This document shows, piece by piece, positions 25,401 to 27,665 of a stretch of DNA of 27,665 nt. The notes beneath the pieces are model-generated. The model did no database searches and was not told where the DNA came from. It saw only the letters and a program-made list of their open reading frames with translations. The stretch comes from DAOVRL01 sp023128595 (GTDB lineage: Bacteria; Planctomycetota; Phycisphaerae; Sedimentisphaerales; Anaerobacaceae), in contig DAOVRL010000041.1 of assembly GCA_030628155.1 (NCBI GenBank), positions 1 through 27,665 of the forward strand. The letters are read 5' to 3'. Position 1 is the stretch's first letter, and the number at the start of each line of letters is the position of its first letter. The translations under genes were made by a program, and so were the position numbers.

Positions 25401-26827
25401 CAGAGATGAAAAGACATATGGAGCAAGAGGAGGCTAAATGGCGGGCCGAATATAAGGCGTGGAAAACAGCTAAGGACCTGCGGGAATTCCAAGAAGAAAT
25501 AATGTTTCTTCGAGAGTACGCAAGGGACAAAGCGATTCAGTATTATGCGAAAATGCCGTTTGATACCGCCGAGTTCAAAGAAATGGCAATGAAAATCCTG
25601 GAGGATCAGGAGGAACTCGATCTCTTGCTGAGGAGACTGCAAGAGCGTATTAAAGAGAGAACCCTGCGACTTAAAACTAACAAGCCCGCTGTGCAGGTTG
25701 AGGTAAGGCCGGGGAAGTTGTCTGCGGTGACGGATTTGCCGAACAATCAGGACGAACCTCAAGGCAATACCGACGAAGTGAAATACGAAGGCCGGACGAT
25801 TGCTGAATGGATGGCCCAGTGGGATACCAGAGTTAGTGACGATATCGATGCCGCCACCAACGCGCTGATTAAAATCGGGCGTCCAGCGGTGCCGAGGATG
25901 GTCGAGGAGGTAAAAAGGCGCACCAATCACGGTTGGCACGCGGTCGGAGTTCTGTCGCAGATGGGGCCGGTGGCCGAAGACGCCGTTGCGTTGCTTATCG
26001 CCACGGCGCTCGACAAGGATTTGCGGTTTGGCGACGGCCGACAGTCCACGACTGCATACCGGGGAAGTGTGTTGGGTTCTCTGAGCCGTATGACGTGGGC
26101 GCGGGATCGGGTGATTCCCGTTTTGCAAAAAGTAGCAGAAGACTCTGAGGAAGAGGCCGGGGTGCGGCGGCAGGTCATCTTGGCTCTGAGGGGCGTCGGA
26201 AAAGGTGCGATGCCGATCCTTCAAAAACTGACAGAGGTCGAAGAGCGCAGCGTCCGGGATGCTGCGCACGGCGCGTTAGGACAGCTTCTGGAAAAGGAAG
26301 AGGGCCTGAGCAAAGATGATTACTATACGCCTCTTATCGAAAAGGACCCATTCGGTCCAAGCGTCCTGCAATACATAGGGAATGCGAAGGGCATTGCGAA
26401 CTACGGGCGGCCCCATCCGCTTACGCAAAAAATCAAAAAGCTCTACCGAGAACGATTGGCAAAACAGCCGGACCCTCAACTCGCCTGGCAATTAGCTGCC
26501 ATCATTCAGAATGGGCTCAGGAATACCGATATTGTGTGGGCTGCACCAACAGGCGGTGGTGCCTCACAGTGGGATAGAGAAGATCCTGCTGAAAGCTATG
26601 CCACCCTTGCCGAAGTGCTGGAATTAGGCTTTCGTCATGCGGAAGCGAATTCAGAACTGCAACTGAAGTTTGGGATTTCGTTGGCGAAGCTTCGTTTGCT
26701 TGAAGGCGACTGGGACGGGATGAATGAGATGCTGCAAGCGTTGGGTCAAGAGCCGATACCAAAGGAATCACGCCAATGGCTGGCTGATCCACGAGATGGG
26801 TTGGAAAAGGTGTCGGGGTTATCTTGA
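13424..26827 (+). CDS. Giant M56 (BlaR1-like) membrane metallopeptidase with mosaic envelope-type sensor region
   Basis: One unbroken frame of 4467 codons; BlaR1 itself has about 600. Residues 1-372 are a complete M56 peptidase: helices near 15-37, 46-66, 147-170 and 352-372, zinc motif HELAH (246-250) and downstream REQAVDEAVL (286-295). The remainder should lie outside the membrane. Module calls are by eye: YwqK/MORN-like strands (about 457-546); domain A (561-794) and copy A' (1597-1840); regulatory-like beta domains (1243-1580); an ExbD/TolR-like segment (1847-1939); a secretin-like domain (2186-2429); a LolA-like fold (2436-2736); HEAT repeats (2753-2846 and 4119-4292); a SecD P1-like segment (3065-3150); NTF2-like parts (3178-3286 and 3509-3626); BsuPI-like beta domains (3316-3483 and 3656-3793); a helical/TPR-like stretch (3827-4087). 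Six seams K-x-[DA]-VQV separate modules. It presumably cleaves BlaI on sensing an external signal. The ligand is unknown. AGGAGAT stands 6 bases before the ATG. Confidence 0.85.
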   Translation: MNAIIEHINSAGYAFVGFAAAMLIQSGLLILLLLLADFALRKRVRAVFRYWIWMLVLVKLLLPTSLSGPFSLGYWFGDEIASVDVSHSSSEAQPQAGEAPVLPHIIDLSKVRPPVYRPSVTPSPGETDLAPVESIAPLAVPAVPITWQGVVFLLWLAVAAGMLLLLGQRAIFVRGLVAQAKNANRPMLDTLDQCRKSMKIKRLVSLKVSPNATSPAVCGLWRPVILIPHNMPAALGSADLRVVLLHELAHIKRGDLWVNLIQTLLQIVYFYNPLLWLANAVIRRAREQAVDEAVLVAMGEKASQYPQTLVSVAKLAFKRPTLSLRLIGVVESKSALTARIKRILNRPIPKSAKLGILGLALIVITAAILLPMAGEKVEIGEGPEREMTLTLGWNGEKVEIPAPVVFPEWGRKTEEYKRWEKIGDARTFTTYDTEGYKYVAHALGFSTDSNGVRHETIPNVQRFRPDGTLEVDTTYSPDGRPWDWRLYDKQGRKKVYAANYPGARDQKGGVVFYGPDGKEAKEWQVSEFDVVYGELITDPNGRRYFSHYEKELIHSPYPETFVARLPNGVTVELVGVCEHPSEGKQWWKPDGDELLEVPYDEIGGNVYPNGDEKSFEFAVKLRNLPAEHVNTKVRCEESVGGTAGGSSSPEKNGKYLSDFRWLATTFPKKLKACTVKVGVAAGQWQSVAESNGKGFGSRGSELGGVSFTKAFEVEDGISITVADDILGRPCRVVAITNDGKVAKPVGSSGSSAGKARQTTAKFNNISLSDIKEFQFQTRPYEWAEFKNVSLRPGVKTDVQVQGMSAEETGPAKLAGSGYEKAEASKDLKVKVGPTTFEVNTVVRWDGSGNPIFENGRGQPLTKIGFMGPDYSRQARWMDIANIYFSPDSVRYDVLELRVFDHQTREMLSPKGRIGVGYDVQRSRVQLRSIGAPLPKAVDVWFRLLHNPAKDRLSKLDAKPGASVKLDRETFSVRVIKGGSWSYSTKRPPASPTTQIQWTDHRQWTGHQEDGTTTVVFDFTNVHRSIFSGPPRYQICAVAADGRRYVPDFPHFIGIVSGATQIVNFHLPAEKLSRFEVRRFHGRDRFYFDNVKLPRIPRRTFAPPPPVTVPVNGKKTEYTSTCLDPISLNVHVLPGIAAASVQGGSGTRPARVYPASEPHGNPDTQSTAIYDFHGIELNRCFLTYLDDQGAPVTSRSTNRIAHGAPARQFAGYERVEIPIEKIAQIRLSLTGDDPAQTNGIRPRDKTVRARLSGRVVDEQGKPVEDAQVALSTETIGVRISNGKLEPIRKDVESRIVQTDSQGSFNPGRKPGGGFDLVVACDRGFAFVKSEDFAAPYEIRIKPWGRIEGQLAPGREAADNKMWLASLPNPTWFIHKRECRYETMCDESGRFAFEKVPPGWVEVGYMTRMGENLYSYTCRTPVEVKMGQTGQLTLGGRGRPVIGKFAPPAGYDKPIYFGAGLRALVTVRPKAPRPDDYDRMTEEQQRQWREQWRKTSEYEKFLDAGWRNKSWRHYTFDIHSDGSFRIEDVIAGTYDLTVWLEERDTGKGPPKEFASYYGTIEVAPIPGGRSDEPLDLGTLELALVEKTSPDKTDSTQPKFSATLPSGVAVELIGLCGYPSEGKNWWRSDGTLLTQAPFGDTGSWIPVTKESKSYKFAVRLLNLPVRDGSTTFNYKHRYSAGRTHYFSGFKSVNVEAGSRTCNVPIIEVPVVPPQQQSTNFGFAVAGGEWTTAATIFSDPGKNASAKTHDKIIMKTPFEQGDETIICVSFPRLGKALRVIATDLNGRTHRLDGLEGGLSPEGGISQYTYRTKKPLKEIASFAAQTQEFQWAEFKNVSLRPKQETAAPAVNSARPHRKRYFVTLVATDGGVILGGRKLTWEQVTEKLKNVPERGITVLEVGVDQAILPEGLRGSAMLEWVAGHEDFQRAGEVVRELGFEGLSNVGVDDIDSRRGPVSVRLQDALRFGGQIPVNLESFEEQPLLRTKSIEFGKTDTDVHAVLKAMVTSYPKKSWEIGVRLLDGQGKQITSVVNTFENSGYAVGYPIHSQEEMNFSFGQAANLADAKRFEVKLREFTNELAAGKTAVQVKGELVSFAQECVTRIMQACHQEQPKQDYTNYITESLIYHIDSNDLTAEKKERQIKSIIESIKERFDPNLGHNLAIRGFSDRMIVVDIYNKEKKTDVQVEVESPGGDRGGQEPPANSIRDVPAITKMAQSVVQIDVVAVEVVGKPEMDAETTAVLKNILGDKTAPGDPEMPANKSALAAEVLLRKAVAATDVIEDASGGNKRVTEEEFKAVVETLVSRGYMKILMNPTLQLLSGKTAKIKSSNGSEAAGDSFEVTARVLDDGYIDLQARAVLNEESTPADQNSPPLLSKRELSTTARIRSGTSFIMGGVKKSVKRPVIRGKVEYSEEQTTEVLVILTATIIAPPSDPQKKPDVQVSAEELIAKIIESEKKIKDIRLQMTCTIGALDRTFYEYDWGYEDTKEFLSGTTNTKDSRTGAYRSVKVIRAFDGKREWLFRNDPKSSRPNGGITKPNPNFSFSGGIMTFNTLLGFDAKELSRLSLGQAIAQAESVSVKEQVELIDGRPCYVIEAINLETDPSVHWAYDVRAWIDYQRDYRPLKFEKYRSIPGKNRFKVVSRRVDNIKLEQIDGVWLPIEGTRTTFSTNDIDPPEGMTAARFGTLPSEQRLQLGVFKLTPMVPTRKLEIDVESIRLNKGISPEAFTIAFPKGCEVYDEFAGNRYIVGEQSEKDAALSDGELIEQTKKLSVGELIDVLRSKSLGLSKRRWFAVIHRLVEIGPPAVPQLVAEIRKTEKPRTQSRIALTLRAIGDLNAVAGLIDALERSGFSSDYGLGEPKTELGRFYKTYQMDPAKKGLGLGRPVREITIALERLTGHSEGHDHFHAYDSAGNRLGGYTVTPEIRDRQRQHRRQVAQKWRTWWQANKDKIKPPEMPPTPPAEPKPPKPIKHEGMVLAAPEGAELTLAIVPNIGDSARQPRLTKEQYQKYLDDLAENGPFAGSVRGDSFQWSAIKGDTKNYKGLPLSAYKERTYILLCARAQYVMIPEVEGKWIWGLEAVEVTRDMQGRDAISVRFDEKGAELLAKLTKANIDNHLALAVDGWVRLASVIQAPVKEAAFITGDFPAGEVRTLVEDLKKGMPVVDQQAITAMQQIAEAAEKLNKDDLAKMGPRQVVENLFAVGLSGNAEKLTWFFRPGSVADGVFSVRDFAQMADGHKIKVLEVHADSNDALAVTSNIKGKSGDQEGQLIFYLSKQTGTWLIHDADVGDPQRVEIDIANFKNRHRDAVVTIGATNLATKYLWGEAVNGLRAAVEFVPDKQQYSFGEKTEVRLHIQNVSEKPIQFTSSDPVDSQAVIEDDKGRQGLAVENISSYWPIFERYHLQPGKKLVLKTGCLGIISKDNEVKSPQCRWMVRGRPGVYFAQFVFRLSTSGPHNTQRQPRSGEPLSLPLSENDWKGTLETGKHKLVVTGEVDPRKMTPPASGKLTAVGGKGSVVDVDPNAADVLTRYWRALEQSEWDTALSLCCEEVRKEAKKYSSPESFLQAVVPIKEILKKAGRPRTGYWPQSPKYFAYIFDVRISDPGPLRDSFWVWKVRQLEGQKKWEIAFPTIAFESWLSKEKEAIERAAKERQQQIEKLAPRLKGVQTLLTVEDQEFAIAEPVYFRLQLINQGDSAVRYDDQQVAVNNSMTITGPDGERVRYTTSMVQTVGAPEIIKPGETKTLFDQFDMTKQYDIRQPGQYRVQFNGNGLSVGVGKEDTSDLNDPTSFEYYPGILPSNVVIITIHSGIKQETLDVGKDGVEGEKAVSQTNTEDKSAVQVEGKEEVPGESVERGDMAMHQKLEEMDRLRNGRNTPWDKVDQMVTELTAKYRHPADQGLIYYFAVGVHGMSGLYQPEKCIEYAKKAEPLLKDPARLIQLYIFWGDAIQRKHWGASGQELAAARRELAPIYLRGAKVAVDQNIPDELPQLPKHPGMRRFWGFSAGMPSEMKRHMEQEEAKWRAEYKAWKTAKDLREFQEEIMFLREYARDKAIQYYAKMPFDTAEFKEMAMKILEDQEELDLLLRRLQERIKERTLRLKTNKPAVQVEVRPGKLSAVTDLPNNQDEPQGNTDEVKYEGRTIAEWMAQWDTRVSDDIDAATNALIKIGRPAVPRMVEEVKRRTNHGWHAVGVLSQMGPVAEDAVALLIATALDKDLRFGDGRQSTTAYRGSVLGSLSRMTWARDRVIPVLQKVAEDSEEEAGVRRQVILALRGVGKGAMPILQKLTEVEERSVRDAAHGALGQLLEKEEGLSKDDYYTPLIEKDPFGPSVLQYIGNAKGIANYGRPHPLTQKIKKLYRERLAKQPDPQLAWQLAAIIQNGLRNTDIVWAAPTGGGASQWDREDPAESYATLAEVLELGFRHAEANSELQLKFGISLAKLRLLEGDWDGMNEMLQALGQEPIPKESRQWLADPRDGLEKVSGLS
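15104..15805 (+). repeat. Internal domain A, copy 1 (in the giant M56 gene)
   Basis: Encodes residues about 561-794, beginning LPNGVTVELVGVCEHPSEGK and ending EWAEFKNVSLRP. It is repeated as copy 2 at 18212-18943. The first seam follows within a few codons of its end. Confidence 0.85.
15810..15822 (+). repeat. Module seam 1, CCGATGTGCAGGT
   Basis: Encodes KTDVQV with the codon before (residues 795-800). It separates domain A from the G+C-rich module that follows. Confidence 0.85.
18212..18943 (+). repeat. Internal domain A', copy 2 (in the giant M56 gene)
   Basis: Encodes residues about 1597-1840, beginning LPSGVAVELIGLCGYPSEGK and ending QWAEFKNVSLRP. Protein similarity to copy 1 is obvious at both ends and weaker in the middle. 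Codons differ widely, so the duplication is old or the copies were acquired separately. Confidence 0.85.
19656..19668 (+). repeat. Module seam 2, CCGCTGTGCAGGT
   Basis: Encodes KTAVQV (residues 2077-2082). It is the left border of the A+T-rich module. Confidence 0.85.
19669..19949 (+). other. A+T-rich inserted module in the giant M56 gene
   Basis: Encodes about 90 residues (2083-2174) between seams 2 and 3. It is rich in Lys, Ile, Asn and Tyr and includes ESLIYHIDSNDLTAEKKERQ. Its base composition is plainly more A+T-rich than the sequence on either side, and the change coincides with the two seams. No family is recognised. Confidence 0.7.
19950..19962 (+). repeat. Module seam 3, CCGATGTGCAGGT
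   Basis: Encodes KTDVQV (residues 2175-2180), the right border of the A+T-rich module, before the secretin-like domain. Confidence 0.85.
20718..20730 (+). repeat. Module seam 4, CCGATGTGCAGGT
   Basis: Encodes KPDVQV (residues 2431-2436), between the secretin-like domain and the LolA-like domain. Confidence 0.85.
24891..24903 (+). repeat. Module seam 5, CCGCTGTGCAGGT
   Basis: Encodes KSAVQV (residues 3822-3827), before the helical/TPR-like stretch. Confidence 0.85.
25686..25698 (+). repeat. Module seam 6, CCGCTGTGCAGGT
   Basis: Encodes KPAVQV (residues 4087-4092), before the C-terminal HEAT-repeat module. Confidence 0.85.
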
Positions 26828-26984
26828 CACACGTGCTTTGTAGAGATGGTAGATCTGGAAGCTTAAAGTCGGTCCCTGCCTAATGAGAGTATCAAGCTGA
26901 CCGTGAAGATGCGCTAGTTCTCCCTAAGATCCCGTAGTTATCAAAGCGAGGTGTAAAAAGTCTCGGCTTCCGACAAGTTTCCCC

Positions 26985-27013
26985 TTGACCCAGCAAACTA
27001 TCTTCGATATATA
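26985..27013 (+). promoter_or_regulatory. Putative sigma-70 promoter of the inositol-phosphate synthase gene
   Basis: TTGACC (26985-26990), 17 bases, TATATA (27008-27013). The predicted start near 27020 gives a leader of about 85 bases that contains an 8-bp inverted repeat. Confidence 0.6.
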
Positions 27014-27028
27014 TGGCGGCAGTTTAGC

Positions 27029-27074
27029 GCAATACATAGTCCGCTGAGTGTTCTGCGAAACTTTGGTGTATTGC
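27029..27074 (+). promoter_or_regulatory. Inverted repeat in the leader of the inositol-phosphate synthase gene
   Basis: GCAATACA (27029-27036) is the reverse complement of TGTATTGC (27067-27074), with 30 bases between. It lies after the predicted transcription start and 18 bases before the ribosome binding site AAGGAG (27092-27097), so it could be an RNA stem or a protein site. Confidence 0.4.
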
Positions 27075-27106
27075 AATATATCCATTAATGTAAGGAGACA
27101 ATAGCT

Positions 27107-27665
27107 ATGGACAAGATCAGAATTGGCATTGTTGGTGTGGGTAACTGCACAAGTTCGTTACTTCAAGGCATTGAGTACTATAAAAACAAGAATAGCGACG
27201 ATATTATCGGACTAATGCACTGGGACATGAATGGGTATAGAGCATACGATATTGAAGTGGCGATTGCCTTCGATATAGACAAAAGAAAAGTTGGAAAGGA
27301 CGTGAACGAGGCCATATTTGAAAGACCAAACTGCACCAGAGTATTCTGTAAAGATATGCCTAAAACCGGTGTAGCGGTGAAAATGGGTAAAATTCTCGAT
27401 GGCTTTTCGGACCATATGAGAGAGTACGACGATGACTACACATTTATCCTGGGTGATGAGCCGGAACCAACAAAGGAAGATATTGTCCGAATCTTAAAGG
27501 AATCCGGAACCGAGATACTGTTAAATTACCTCCCTGTTGGTTCTGAGGAAGCTACGAAGTTTTATACCGAATGTGTTCTGGAAGCGGGTGTGGCGTTTAT
27601 AAATAATATACCTGTTTTTATAGCGAGCAACCCAGAATGGGCGAAGAAGTTTGAAGAAAAGAACA
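27107..27665 (+). CDS. ino1: Inositol-1-phosphate synthase (N-terminal part, runs off the window)
   Basis: The enzyme turns glucose 6-phosphate into inositol 1-phosphate with NAD, in the cytoplasm; the product feeds inositol phospholipids or inositol solutes. Only 186 codons and one base are present, still open at the window end. The start ATG follows AAGGAG by 9 bases. The N-terminus IRIGIVGVGNCTSSLLQGIEY (residues 4-24) is the NAD-binding Rossmann loop of the archaeal/actinobacterial-type enzyme. AIAFDIDKRKVGKD (52-65), LLNYLPVGSEEATKFY (138-153) and AFINNIPVFIASNPEWAKKF (163-182) are family-typical. It has its own promoter and so is probably independent of the M56 gene. Confidence 0.92.
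   Translation, partial: MDKIRIGIVGVGNCTSSLLQGIEYYKNKNSDDIIGLMHWDMNGYRAYDIEVAIAFDIDKRKVGKDVNEAIFERPNCTRVFCKDMPKTGVAVKMGKILDGFSDHMREYDDDYTFILGDEPEPTKEDIVRILKESGTEILLNYLPVGSEEATKFYTECVLEAGVAFINNIPVFIASNPEWAKKFEEKN

Noticed and set aside
13424..26827. The giant frame as several genes joined by sequencing error
   Set aside because: No internal frame change is needed, and the six seams keep the same frame over 10 kb; misassembly still deserves a read check.

Overview
The window reads like a chromosomal piece of a planctomycete-like bacterium (Phycisphaerae or a relative). This is inferred from style, not from a marker gene. The clues are a secreted C10 peptidase ending in a dockerin-like 'D-x-VD-x-x-DL...WL' tail, a BlaI/M56 (BlaR1-like) pair with a hugely extended sensor protein, G+C-rich coding DNA, and intergenic filler made of 7-bp repeats. 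No rRNA, tRNA or CRISPR array was found.

Layout. (1) 1-2802: an A+T-richer two-gene cassette. A dGTPase-family HD phosphohydrolase overlaps by 8 bp a nucleotidyltransferase with a poly(A)-polymerase/CCA-enzyme head domain. Both lie behind a roughly 200-nt leader with direct and inverted repeats. (2) 2803-3605: an intergenic stretch holding the 3' relic of a minus-strand gene cut by heptamer repeats, three hairpins and a promoter. (3) 3606-9187: a purine cluster, purF, a four-helix-bundle (S23/Avd-like) cassette with inverted ends, purM, a second PurF-like protein whose catalytic Cys is Ser, and a polytopic membrane protein, followed by a strong terminator at 9355-9401. (4) 9722-12334: a secreted multidomain C10 (streptopain) peptidase. 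(5) 12335-26827: three BlaI/MecI-type operators spaced exactly 20 bp apart, blaI, and a single 4467-codon gene that starts as an M56 membrane peptidase and continues as a mosaic of envelope-type modules. (6) 26828-27665: a promoter, a leader and the first 186 codons of inositol-1-phosphate synthase, running off the end.

How the parts work together. purF and purM supply steps 1 and 5 of de novo IMP synthesis. The second PurF-like protein keeps the PRPP loop and the four Fe-S cysteines but has lost the glutaminase site, so it may be a partner, a regulator or an ammonia-dependent enzyme. BlaI and the M56 protein should form a self-controlled signalling pair: the membrane peptidase senses something outside and cleaves the repressor, which sits on the operators before its own gene.

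The strongest novelty candidates are the following. The giant M56 mosaic has modules separated by a 13-bp seam, CCG[AC]TGTGCAGGT, that recurs six times in one frame. The small four-helix-bundle cassette is fitted exactly between the purF stop and the purM start. The third is the Cys-to-Ser PurF paralogue, and the fourth is the dGTPase/nucleotidyltransferase pair, which looks like an undescribed nucleotide-depletion defence cassette.
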